Assembly (NCBI GenBank): GCA_947501615.1
Contig: CANMWK010000003.1
Span: forward strand, 62,001 to 126,000
Source: an uncultured Tenacibaculum sp.
Lineage (GTDB): Bacteria; Bacteroidota; Bacteroidia; Flavobacteriales; Flavobacteriaceae
Length of the DNA stretch: 64,000 bases
Reading direction: 5' to 3'
Position 1 is the stretch's first letter; each line of letters starts with the position of its first letter. The translations under genes and the position numbers were made by a program. Under the pieces are notes generated by a model that saw only the letters and a program-made list of their open reading frames with translations, was not told the DNA's origin and searched no databases. Positions 9,837 through 18,131 of the stretch are shown piece after piece.

Positions 9837-10736
9837 ATGATTAAAGATTATAATGACTTTGCAAGATATAAGTATAAAGTAAGCAACGAAAATATTTTTT
9901 CAGATGACCTAGCATTTGGAATTTCGGGAATTAAACAAAATTCTAAAACGTTATTAATACTGCCTAGAAATAAGAGTTTAAATCCTATTAAACAGTATTC
10001 AAATTTAGAATTTATTGAATTTAATACGTATGATTTAAATGAGTCTGAAATTGCAATTTTAAAAGAAAATCAATCAAACTTAAATAACGTAACATATTTG
10101 AGCTTTTGGAATACAACATTATCCAACCTAAATATATTAGAGAATTTTAAAAATGTAGCCTGTTTAAATATAGCTCACATATCAGTACCAAATTTTACAT
10201 TTGAAGGTCTTCATAACTTAGAAAACCTAAAAACATTTTGTCTTTTAAATACAGGAAAACTAAAAGATTTAACATCATTGAGCATTAAAAATAGTATTGA
10301 AAATTTTTCTTTAATTCAGCCAACTAAAATTGAAAATATAGAGGGGATTGAACAACTGAAAGGACTAAAATATTTAAATATTGAAGGTACATTAGACAAA
10401 GTATATAAGATTGAAAGTTTGTGTGGATTAGATAAACTTGATGCTCTTGAAAAAGTTAAATTGTACAGAATACACGTTCCGTTTAATGAATTATTAAGAT
10501 TGAAAAAAACATCAAATCAACTCGAGTTAATAATAGATACAAACTTATATGCCACAGCACAATACAAAGAATTAAGTTTAGCGCTAAAAAATGTAAGATC
10601 AACAGTTTTTCAACCATTTATAGATAAAGGAAATGTTATACAACCCATTGGAAAAGGAAAAAGAGCTATTAAAAAATCAGATAAGAAATTTGAAGAGAAG
10701 AAAGAACGTTTGATTCAAGAATGGAATGAATTATAA
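9837..10736 (+). CDS. leucine-rich-repeat-like protein
   Basis: 299 residues with no signal peptide. From about residue 60 to 220 leucines and asparagines recur at LRR-like spacing (for example LNNVTYLSFWNTTLSNLNIL, LENLKTFCLLNTGKLKDL and LKGLKYLNIEG). The C-terminus (260-299) is strongly basic and probably helical. LRRs bind proteins; no enzymatic motif is present. Probably cytosolic. Not part of an obvious operon. Confidence 0.65.
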   Translation: MIKDYNDFARYKYKVSNENIFSDDLAFGISGIKQNSKTLLILPRNKSLNPIKQYSNLEFIEFNTYDLNESEIAILKENQSNLNNVTYLSFWNTTLSNLNILENFKNVACLNIAHISVPNFTFEGLHNLENLKTFCLLNTGKLKDLTSLSIKNSIENFSLIQPTKIENIEGIEQLKGLKYLNIEGTLDKVYKIESLCGLDKLDALEKVKLYRIHVPFNELLRLKKTSNQLELIIDTNLYATAQYKELSLALKNVRSTVFQPFIDKGNVIQPIGKGKRAIKKSDKKFEEKKERLIQEWNEL

Positions 10737-10905
10737 GAGCTTAATAAATTTTTAGACACTTATTTTGCTACTTTATGTATTCAAAACTTCCTTTGGTTTT
10801 TGTAATATATCCATTACATTTTTTATAGTTCTAACATTACAACTTAAAAGTAACAATTCTATAAATTAATCGTCTAGACAGAAACTTAGGATCGTATTAT
10901 TATTT

Positions 10906-11574
10906 ATGGAAACAAAAACATTTCAAAAAGTAGGAGGATATTGTTCAATTGTATTAGGGTTAATTTATATCACAGCGTTTATAATTTATGGAGGAATATT
11001 AGAATATCCACATTCAGAGGCAACAGATATAGACAAATTTAATTTTTTGTCTGATAACTATTTAATTTTATCAATTATAAACTTAATAAGTTATGTCTTA
11101 TTCGGAATATTACTTGCTGTATTAGTGGTTTCCTTACATCAAAAAACGAAACATTATTTACCAAATCTTTCGATGCTAACTTCTGTTTTCGGGATCATTT
11201 GGGTTGGCTTGGTTTTAGCTAGTGGAATGATAGCCAATATTGGACTTACTACTATAGTTGAAATAGGAGTTAATGATCCACAAAAAGCAATGTCAATATG
11301 GTCAAGTATTGTTGTTGTTACAGAAGGACTTGGTGGAGGTAACGAGATTGTTGGAGGTCTTTGGGTATTACTTTTAACTATAATAGCTTTTAAAAATTCA
11401 CTTTTTTCAAAGGCAATACGTTTTTTAGGTTTTTTGGTGGGATTTGCAGGTATTTTAACCATTATTCCTTTAGATATATTCAAAGAAATTTTTGGAATCA
11501 GTCAGATTGTTTGGTTTGTATGGATTGGAATACTAATGATTCGTAAGCCATTAAAAAATGCGAATCAATTGTAA
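10906..11574 (+). CDS. multi-pass membrane protein (DUF4386-like)
   Basis: 222 residues with six probable transmembrane helices (about 10-30, 47-72, 88-110, 125-165, 172-190 and 196-212). The layout and the GGGNEIVGGLW stretch resemble DUF4386-type membrane proteins, whose function is unknown. It stands alone with about 170-base gaps on both sides in which I see no gene. Confidence 0.6.
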   Translation: METKTFQKVGGYCSIVLGLIYITAFIIYGGILEYPHSEATDIDKFNFLSDNYLILSIINLISYVLFGILLAVLVVSLHQKTKHYLPNLSMLTSVFGIIWVGLVLASGMIANIGLTTIVEIGVNDPQKAMSIWSSIVVVTEGLGGGNEIVGGLWVLLLTIIAFKNSLFSKAIRFLGFLVGFAGILTIIPLDIFKEIFGISQIVWFVWIGILMIRKPLKNANQL

Positions 11575-11735
11575 ATATTTTTTTGATTTTTTTTTACAAA
11601 TGAGTTTATTTTGAATGATTACTTTTGTTTAATTCAAACGGTTAAAGCTTTGTAGAGTATAATTTTTTAGAATTAAATAAAGGAATGTTGAGGTAGTGGT
11701 TTAAAAGCTATGCATATTAAAAAAACAAAAATTCT

Positions 11736-12644
11736 ATGACATTGAAAAAAAATATGAGAATACTATATTGTGATAGCGTATTTGATATTAAAATAATTGA
11801 ACCTGAGTATGAAAAAGAAAAACAAGCTGCAATTGATATTGGATTCGATTATACATTGATAAGCTTCGAAGAATTGATCGAAGGCAATATTTCTAAAGCT
11901 TTACGGTTTGTTGAAGAAGCGCAAAATAAAGAAATTGCAATATATCGTGGCTGGATGCTTACTCCAAGTCAATATACACTTCTTTATAATGGACTCTTGA
12001 CAAAGAATATTGTATTAATAAATAATCCTAAAGAATATACACACTGCCATTATTTACCATATTCTTATGATAAAATAAAATCTAAAACACCAAAGTCTAA
12101 TTGGACTAAGGAAATTACTGATAAAGCGATTCAAAAATTAACAAGAGACTTTGGAGAAGACCCAATTATAGTAAAGGATTTTGTTAAATCTGAAAAGCAT
12201 CATTGGAAAGATGCTTGTTTTATTCCAAATGCATCAGATTCAGGTAAAGTAAGTTCCATTGTCAATAAATTCCTAGAACTAAGAAACGATTCCTTAAATG
12301 AAGGGTTAGTATTTAGAAAATTTGAAGCATTAGAATATTTGGCAGAACACTCTAAAAGTGGAATGCCATTAACAAAAGAGTTTCGTATTTTCTTTATGAA
12401 TCATAAAGTACTACAAGTATTTAATTATTGGGATGAGGGAATGTATGGAGAAACTCAACCAGACTTAAATGAATTTTTGGAAATAGCCCAAACGATAGAA
12501 AGTAATTTCTTTACTATGGATGTTGCTAAAAAGAAAAATGGTGAATGGATTATTATGGAACTCGGAGACGGGCAAGTAGCTGGATTGCCAGATCATACAA
12601 ATACCTATGAGTTTTATAAAAAACTTAAAAATATGCTGATATAA
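11736..12644 (+). CDS. ATP-grasp protein, R2K-type
   Basis: 302 residues. The C-terminal half shows an ATP-grasp fold of the R2K clade: conserved LVFRKFEALE (about 190), EFRIFF (about 212) and the terminal block FFTMDVAKKKNGEWIIMELGDGQ with metal-binding Glu and Asp. ATP-grasp enzymes join a carboxylate to an amine or thiol through an acyl phosphate; R2K members are predicted to modify peptides or proteins. The N-terminal 100 residues form a Rossmann-like pre-domain. The substrate cannot be read from context. The ATG at 11751 is a possible alternative start. Confidence 0.7.
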   Translation: MTLKKNMRILYCDSVFDIKIIEPEYEKEKQAAIDIGFDYTLISFEELIEGNISKALRFVEEAQNKEIAIYRGWMLTPSQYTLLYNGLLTKNIVLINNPKEYTHCHYLPYSYDKIKSKTPKSNWTKEITDKAIQKLTRDFGEDPIIVKDFVKSEKHHWKDACFIPNASDSGKVSSIVNKFLELRNDSLNEGLVFRKFEALEYLAEHSKSGMPLTKEFRIFFMNHKVLQVFNYWDEGMYGETQPDLNEFLEIAQTIESNFFTMDVAKKKNGEWIIMELGDGQVAGLPDHTNTYEFYKKLKNMLI

Positions 12645-12759
12645 TTTTTTGTATGTTAAATACTGTATACATTGAAAAAATAGATTTTAAACCAATAACT
12701 TTATTATCGTACTAGGTTAATATTTTGGGTTCACAGCAATACTAATTAATAAAACTGAG

Positions 12760-13203
12760 ATGAAAATTATAGAAAAACATAGAAATAACTATACTATTTC
12801 TACTGACAAAGACAAATTAGATATTTTAAGTATTCATAAATTCTTGGCAAACGAAACTGATTGGGCCAAAGGAATTCCTATTGACAAGTTAAAAACATCT
12901 ATTGAAAACTCTTTGAATTTTGGGCTTTATCACGAAAACAAGCAAATAGGATTTGCTAGAATAATTTCTGATTTTTCAACAATTGCTTATTTAGGAGATG
13001 TTTATATTTTAAATGAGTATAGGGGGGAGGGCTTAAGTAAATGGCTGATTAATGAAATAATGGAACATCCCAATCTTCAAGGGTTAAGAAGATGGATTTT
13101 ATTAACCAATACAGCAGAATGGCTTTATAAAAAATTTGGTTTTACAGAAGTTCCTAACCCTGAGTTTTATATGGAGAAACATGATCCGAATGTATATAAG
13201 TAA
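12760..13203 (+). CDS. GNAT-family N-acetyltransferase
   Basis: 147 residues. Strand 4 plus the acetyl-CoA pyrophosphate loop is visible (AYLGDVYILNEYRGEGLSKW, R/Q-x-x-G-x-G/A type), then RWILLTNTAEWLYKKFGF, the usual GNAT C-terminus. Acetylates an unknown small molecule or protein N-terminus in the cytosol. The 115-base gap upstream shows nothing else. Confidence 0.85.
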   Translation: MKIIEKHRNNYTISTDKDKLDILSIHKFLANETDWAKGIPIDKLKTSIENSLNFGLYHENKQIGFARIISDFSTIAYLGDVYILNEYRGEGLSKWLINEIMEHPNLQGLRRWILLTNTAEWLYKKFGFTEVPNPEFYMEKHDPNVYK

Positions 13204-13296
13204 AAGTTGAACTATCATTTAATGAAACACATTGCAGCATATCAAATGTATTATACCTTTAGCATTAAATGAAAAGGGATATTAATTTTAGGTGTT

Positions 13297-13518
13297 ATGC
13301 TAGAAGGTGAGTTTAAATTAAGAGATTTCATCAAATTTAATTTTAATGGAAAATTATTAGAGCGTAAAATTATAGGAATTGATACTAGCAAGAAGATTTT
13401 AAATAATAGACCTAATGTTGGAATTATGATTGAAAGCTTAGATGAAAAAGAAAGTGATGATTTACGCAATTGGAATCCCCAAAATACTATTGGTAGAATT
13501 TACCAGAATAGAAAGTAG
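13297..13518 (+). CDS. small hypothetical protein
   Basis: 73 residues, hydrophilic, with no signal peptide. The ATG follows an A/T-rich leader and codon use looks like that of neighbours, but coding status is unproven. No family recognised. Confidence 0.35.
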   Translation: MLEGEFKLRDFIKFNFNGKLLERKIIGIDTSKKILNNRPNVGIMIESLDEKESDDLRNWNPQNTIGRIYQNRK

Positions 13519-13800
13519 GATCTATTAAAACAAACCATTACAAGGTCGAGCCTCTCGACTTACTTCGTAAGCTATTTTCATTTAAAAGCTTTTTAAATTC
13601 AATAATGCTCAAGGTTGTGATATGATAAATCATATCTATATAAGATGTTGATTTTTAGTTATATATGTTAAACGTATGTTTTTTTTATGTACTAAGGAGA
13701 ATATTTTAAAAAGAAAAACAGACATCAGAAATACCCAATAATGAGTATTGCAAAACTTTTAGGTTTACTTTTTTTTTGTATTAAATATCAAAATAGTATT

Positions 13801-14535
13801 ATGAAAAAATATATCCTTTTATGTATTGTAGCTTGTATTGGTTTTATAATTAACTCTTGTTCAAACGAAGACGAAACAGTATCTTTTAATTTTACATACA
13901 CATTTAGTCCAAATTCAGCAGATGATTCAGAATCAACATCAGCGGTTTTAGTATATGATAAAGAAGGAAATAACATTGGTGGATCTGAGCTAGCACTAAT
14001 AACAGGAATAAAGTCAGGAGAAACAAAAAGTGTTGAAGTAACCGTTGATAGAGGTGGTATTTTACAATTTTCTGGATTTACAAAAGATGGCTTCAAAAGA
14101 GTCTTTACTGATGCTGAAGTTACTGATGGAGATAAAGTTAGTTGGAATTCAGCTGAAAATATAGCTAAAGTTAATGCAGATTCAAGTGATGAGGGTGATA
14201 GTGATGAATTTGGGAAATGTAGTGTTTGGGTAGAAGAAACAGGAGCTTGTTTATCTGCGACGAGTAATGGAGGTAGTTCATTACCAGGTGTACGTAAACG
14301 ATGGTGTAAAAAAGACATAGGAAATGGTACTTTTAAATATACTGCTATTTTTGAGCCAATAAATGGTGGAATAGATGAGGGCTTTGCTTTTTACCAGAGA
14401 GTTCGAATTGTTACAGAATGGGAAACGTTTGAATTAACCCCATCTCAATTTAATAGTCAAGGTGGTTTTACTTCTTCTCACAATTCTAATGTAGATGCCG
14501 ATTCATTAACCTTTTTTATAGAGTGCGTTCAGTAG
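13801..14535 (+). CDS. lipoprotein of unknown function
   Basis: 244 residues from the ATG at 13801. An upstream in-frame ATG at 13741 would put 20 residues before the signal and is rejected. The signal peptide ends in FIINSC with the lipid-modified Cys near residue 20, followed by SNED. The body is beta-rich and contains an acidic Ser/Asp stretch (SSDEGDSDE) and four further cysteines that could form disulfides. Probably exposed in the periplasm or on the surface. Confidence 0.65.
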   Translation: MKKYILLCIVACIGFIINSCSNEDETVSFNFTYTFSPNSADDSESTSAVLVYDKEGNNIGGSELALITGIKSGETKSVEVTVDRGGILQFSGFTKDGFKRVFTDAEVTDGDKVSWNSAENIAKVNADSSDEGDSDEFGKCSVWVEETGACLSATSNGGSSLPGVRKRWCKKDIGNGTFKYTAIFEPINGGIDEGFAFYQRVRIVTEWETFELTPSQFNSQGGFTSSHNSNVDADSLTFFIECVQ

Positions 14536-14722
14536 TTTAAATAGATTACTATTCAATCATTAAAAGTTCTTTCTTTGAGTGTTGAGTAACACTATATTTT
14601 ACAAAAATCAATGAAATCTAAGGTTACCGTATTTCAAGTAAATTAAAGGTGCTATTGGTGGTTAAGTCATATTTATTTTTAACCTACGTGAATAGCTATG
14701 CATTATTTATTGAACAAAGATT

Positions 14723-14768
14723 ACAGATATAAATCATGTTGTAAGTATGATTTATATCTGTTTTTTTA
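14723..14768 (+). terminator. strong intrinsic terminator
   Basis: Perfect 15-bp stem (14723-14737 with 14747-14761), 9-base loop, then a run of T. It ends the lipoprotein transcript about 190 bp after its stop. The rest of the 14536-14855 gap holds only the TetR promoter and operator. Confidence 0.9.
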
Positions 14769-14811
14769 GTGTTACTATTAATTGGAATAAATGGATACAT
14801 AAAAAGTATTT

Positions 14812-14827
14812 TACCGAATGTTTGGTA
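14812..14827. promoter_or_regulatory. TetR operator, copy 1, over the -33 box
   Basis: TACCGAATGTTTGGTA is a near-palindrome that differs by two bases from the perfect copy at 15440-15455. It covers the TTTG at 14821-14824, which is 20 bases upstream of the -7 element TATCTTTG (14844-14851). This places it to repress its own regulator gene. Confidence 0.85.
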
Positions 14828-14855
14828 ATTGAATAGATTTTTATATCTTTGCTGT

Positions 14856-15419
14856 ATGAGACCACAAAAAGTGTTAGATGATGATGTACTAGCAGCATTA
14901 ACAAAAGTATTTAGAGCAAAAGGATACGAAGGTGCTAGTTTAAAAGAAATTGCTGATGCTACTGGCTTAAAGAAAGCAAGTTTGTATCATAGATTTCCAG
15001 ATGGGAAAAAAGAAATGGCAGAGGCTGTTTTTAACTATGTAGATGATTGGGTTGAAAATAATATTTTTAGTGTACTTGCAAATGAAAATTTATCACCTGA
15101 AGAGAGGTTAGATATTGGTATAGAAAACATCAAACAACTTTACAGTAATGGTAGTGAATCTTGTGTTTTTAGAGCATTATCAATGAAAATAGGTATGGAG
15201 TTATTTGGTAATCGCATACAAAACGGTATGCAAATGTGGTTGCTTCATTTTAAAAGATTAGGTTTAGCTTTTCAACAGTCTGATCAAGAAGCGGAGCACA
15301 ATGCCATTCAAAATTTAGTCGATATTCAAGGTAGTTTAATAGTGTCTGAAGGATTAGGTGATCTAAGTATATTTCAATTCACCTTAAATAAAATTAAAAA
15401 TAGATATCGTAAGGATTAA
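14856..15419 (+). CDS. TetR/AcrR-family repressor
   Basis: 187 residues from the ATG at 14856 (an in-frame TTG at 14829 lies inside the promoter). The N-terminal helix-turn-helix is clear: FRAKGYEGASLKEIADATGL then KASLYHRFPDGK. The ligand domain (60-187) is all helical. Because the -7 element ends only 4 bases before the ATG, the transcript should be leaderless or nearly so. It is flanked by two copies of the same palindrome and probably represses itself and the following four genes. Confidence 0.9.
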   Translation: MRPQKVLDDDVLAALTKVFRAKGYEGASLKEIADATGLKKASLYHRFPDGKKEMAEAVFNYVDDWVENNIFSVLANENLSPEERLDIGIENIKQLYSNGSESCVFRALSMKIGMELFGNRIQNGMQMWLLHFKRLGLAFQQSDQEAEHNAIQNLVDIQGSLIVSEGLGDLSIFQFTLNKIKNRYRKD

Positions 15420-15439
15420 AAATTTTTACGTCATAATTA

Positions 15440-15455
15440 TACCGAACGTTCGGTA
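15440..15455. promoter_or_regulatory. TetR operator, copy 2, perfect palindrome
   Basis: TACCGAACGTTCGGTA, 16-bp perfect palindrome 18 bases upstream of the AhpD-like gene. It is the same motif as at 14812-14827, so the TetR protein most likely controls this operon. Confidence 0.9.
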
Positions 15456-15472
15456 ATTAAATTTTAATAAAA

Positions 15473-16003
15473 ATGAAACGATTAGAAGCTTTAAATCCAG
15501 AAACAACAACTGGTAAATCAAAAGAATTATTTGAAGGAATTCAATCTAAGTTAGGAATGGTACCTAACATGATGAGAACTATGGGAAATTCACCAGCCGT
15601 ATTAGAGGGCTATTTAAATTTAAGTGGAGCACTATCTAAAGGTAGTTTAGGAGCTAAAATAGGTGAGCTTATAGCATTAAATGTAGCTGAATTAAATAAT
15701 TGCGAATATTGCTTAGCAGCACATAATTACATTGGAAAAAATTTAGTAAAAATTGATACTAAAGATCTTTCTGATGCTAGGAAAAGTGAAAATGAAGATT
15801 CAAAAATAGAAGCTGTTCTTAAGTTTACAAACAGTTTAGTAACTAAGTCTGGACGTGTAGATGACACTGACATTAAAGCAATAAAAACTGCTGGATATAC
15901 AGATGGAGAAATAGGTGAAATTATAGCACATGTAGCACTTAATATCTTTACCAATTACTTTAATAATTCGGCAAAAACTGTAGTAGACTTTCCTTCAATT
16001 TAA
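15473..16003 (+). CDS. carboxymuconolactone decarboxylase/AhpD-like protein
   Basis: 176 residues, all helical, with the AhpD-type active site NCEYCLAAH (Cys 77, Cys 80, His 84). The N-terminus (KSKELFEGIQSKLGMVPNMM) is typical of the peroxidase-related subfamily. Expected activity is thiol-dependent peroxide or quinone reduction in the cytosol. It is the first gene after the perfect TetR operator, in an operon with YHS, DUF1348 and hydrolase genes. Confidence 0.9.
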   Translation: MKRLEALNPETTTGKSKELFEGIQSKLGMVPNMMRTMGNSPAVLEGYLNLSGALSKGSLGAKIGELIALNVAELNNCEYCLAAHNYIGKNLVKIDTKDLSDARKSENEDSKIEAVLKFTNSLVTKSGRVDDTDIKAIKTAGYTDGEIGEIIAHVALNIFTNYFNNSAKTVVDFPSI

Positions 16004-16035
16004 TACATAAAAATTTAACATAAAAACTAAAAAAA

Positions 16036-16488
16036 ATGAGAACATTAAAAAATTTAATATTTGTATTCATCGTAACAATTTCAACAACATTAACAGCACA
16101 AATAGCTCCAATTGATGATAATGGTTTAGCTATAGGAGGTTATGATTTAGTAGCATATTTCTCTGGTGAAGCTCAAAAAGGTTCAGAAGTATACAAAACA
16201 AAATATAATAAAGCTACGTATTTATTTTCTTCAAAAGAAAACTTAGAAATTTTTAAAAAGAACCCGACACAATATTTACCTCAATATGATGGCTACTGTG
16301 CTTGGGGAGTGGGAGAGAAGAACACAAAGTTTCCAATTAATCCAGAAACTTTTGATATAGTAGACGGTAAACTATACTTGTTTTTTAATGGACCTTTCAA
16401 AGGAAAAACATTCAATACTTTATTGCCTTGGAATGCTAACACTTCTAGTTTGATTGTAAAAGCAGATAAAAACTGGAAAAAATTATAA
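16036..16488 (+). CDS. exported YHS-domain protein
   Basis: 150 residues. Signal peptide (about 1-22, TLTAQ). The YHS-type core is visible: GLAIGGYDLVAYFSGEAQKG, then YLFSSKENLEIFKKNPTQYLPQYDGYCAWG. YHS domains are small metal- or haem-associated modules; members of this secreted subfamily have no proven reaction. Second gene of the TetR-controlled operon; a hairpin follows. Confidence 0.85.
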   Translation: MRTLKNLIFVFIVTISTTLTAQIAPIDDNGLAIGGYDLVAYFSGEAQKGSEVYKTKYNKATYLFSSKENLEIFKKNPTQYLPQYDGYCAWGVGEKNTKFPINPETFDIVDGKLYLFFNGPFKGKTFNTLLPWNANTSSLIVKADKNWKKL

Positions 16489-16500
16489 AACAATTGAAAT

Positions 16501-16539
16501 AGCGTATTAAGAACAATAACTATCTAATACGCTCTTTTA
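16501..16539 (+). terminator. hairpin between YHS and DUF1348 genes
   Basis: Perfect 9-bp stem (AGCGTATTA with TAATACGCT), 15-base loop and CTTTTAT tail. It may end part of the transcripts and so lower expression of the two distal genes. Confidence 0.65.
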
Positions 16540-16554
16540 TTTAAAGATTACATT

Positions 16555-16962
16555 ATGGAACAAAAACATCCATTACCTCCATTTACCGAAACTACCGCTA
16601 AACAAAAAGTACAGTTGGCAGAAGATGCTTGGAACTCTAAAGATTATATTAAGGTTTCTAAAGCTTATACTATAGATTCTGAATGGAGAAATAGAGACTT
16701 ATTTATAAATGGTAGAGAAGAAATTCAAGAATTTCTTAAAGATAAATGGACCAACGAGAGAAATTATAAACTCAAAAAAGAACTATGGGCTTATACAGAC
16801 AATAAAATTGCAGTAAGATTTGAATATGAATATCAAAAAAACGGACAATGGTATAGGGCTTATGGTAATGAAAATTGGGAGTTTGATAAAAATGGTTTAA
16901 TGAAAAAGCGATACGCTAGTATTAATGATATACAAATAAAAGAATCTGAAAAAAAACTATAA
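16555..16962 (+). CDS. DUF1348 (NTF2-like) protein
   Basis: 135 residues, cytosolic. Family hallmarks: [23 protein letters not shown] at the start and the WENWEFD-like strand [22 protein letters not shown] near the end. These cone-shaped alpha+beta proteins bind small hydrophobic ligands; enzymatic role unproven. Its stop is 3 bp from the hydrolase start, so the two are translated from one message. Confidence 0.85.
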   Translation: MEQKHPLPPFTETTAKQKVQLAEDAWNSKDYIKVSKAYTIDSEWRNRDLFINGREEIQEFLKDKWTNERNYKLKKELWAYTDNKIAVRFEYEYQKNGQWYRAYGNENWEFDKNGLMKKRYASINDIQIKESEKKL

Positions 16963-16965
16963 ATT

Positions 16966-17934
16966 ATGAAGACATTAAAGACCCTTATCTATTTTGTTGT
17001 TTTGACAGCACTATTATCATGCGGAGATGCTGTTTCAACTCAAAAAGTAGAAACAACAAAAACTAAAACAATTTCAACCATAAGTTACAAAAAAATAAAT
17101 GTAAATGGAGTTAATGTAGCTTACAGAGAATCGGGAAATCCTAAAAATCCAACATTAGTACTTTTACATGGTTTTCCTTCATCATCTCATCAATATAGAA
17201 AAGTATTAACACATCTTTCAGATGAGTATCACTTAATAGCCCCAGATTATCCTGGTTTTGGTAATAGTGATTTTCCTTCACAAGAAGACTATGAATATAC
17301 TTTTGATAATATAGCTAAAACAATAAATTCTTTTTTAGAGTTGAAGGCAATTAAAACTTATGCATTAATGATTCAAGATTATGGTGCGCCTATTGGTTTT
17401 AGAATTGCAACTGCACATCCAGATAGAGTAACCGCTATAGTTAATCAGAATGGAAATGCTTATGAGGTAGGTTTAGGTGATGCATGGAAAGGTATTAGAG
17501 TTCTTTGGGCAAACAAAAATGAAGAAAATAGAAAAGCATTATTACCAGCTTTTTCTTTAGAAGGATTAAAATGGCAATATACCCATGGAACTAGAAACCC
17601 TGAAAATATAAATCCAGACACATGGCACTTAGATTATTTAAGATTATCGAGACCTAATGCTCATACAGTAAACTTAGATTTATTTTATGATTATAAAAAT
17701 AACTTAAAATTATACCCGAAATGGCAACAGTATTTAAGAGATAATCAGCCACCATTATTAATCGTTTGGGGTAAAAACGATGAATTCTTTCCTGTAAGTG
17801 GTGCTGAAGCATTTAAAAAAGATGTGAAGAATATAGATTATAATATTTATAATACGGGTCACTTTGCCTTAGAAGAGGATGGCGATAAAATTATAGAAAA
17901 AATGAGAGTTTTTCTAAAAAGAGTATTAAAATAA
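16966..17934 (+). CDS. alpha/beta hydrolase, epoxide hydrolase/dehalogenase type
   Basis: 322 residues. Signal with lipobox LLSC (Cys 19), so a probable lipoprotein. Oxyanion motif HGFPSSS (from residue 69), DYPGFGNSD, and nucleophile elbow IQDYGAPIG with Asp 138 where esterases have Ser, as in haloalkane dehalogenases and epoxide hydrolases. An acid lies in VWGKNDEFFP and the catalytic His in TGHFALEED. Substrate unknown. Last gene of the TetR operon, which suggests detoxification of a reactive compound. Confidence 0.88.
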   Translation: MKTLKTLIYFVVLTALLSCGDAVSTQKVETTKTKTISTISYKKINVNGVNVAYRESGNPKNPTLVLLHGFPSSSHQYRKVLTHLSDEYHLIAPDYPGFGNSDFPSQEDYEYTFDNIAKTINSFLELKAIKTYALMIQDYGAPIGFRIATAHPDRVTAIVNQNGNAYEVGLGDAWKGIRVLWANKNEENRKALLPAFSLEGLKWQYTHGTRNPENINPDTWHLDYLRLSRPNAHTVNLDLFYDYKNNLKLYPKWQQYLRDNQPPLLIVWGKNDEFFPVSGAEAFKKDVKNIDYNIYNTGHFALEEDGDKIIEKMRVFLKRVLK

Positions 17935-17963
17935 GTATTGAAATTTATTAGTTTTTTTAGAGT

Positions 17964-17998
17964 AAAACGATTTGGAATTTTTTCAAATCGTTTTCGTG
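17964..17998 (+). terminator. terminator of the TetR-controlled operon
   Basis: Perfect 11-bp stem (AAAACGATTTG with CAAATCGTTTT), 9-base loop, about 30 bp after the hydrolase stop. Confidence 0.85.
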
Positions 17999-18131
17999 TT
18001 TATGCACAATTCTTATCGTTTTAGCATTAACTCTATTATTTTATATGTCTTAACACTTCAAATACTTCATTGTAATTAACTGTAACAATTGTACTAAGGT
18101 ATAGTCTTTACCATAAATAAATAGCAGCCAA

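Noticed and set aside
13741..13800. Earlier ATG for the lipoprotein gene
   Set aside because: It would place 20 residues before a complete lipoprotein signal peptide.
13788..14318. Long antisense reading frame of 176 codons opposite the lipoprotein gene
   Set aside because: Ser/Pro-rich composition is typical of the reverse reading of a coding region; the plus-strand frame has a proper signal peptide and codon use.
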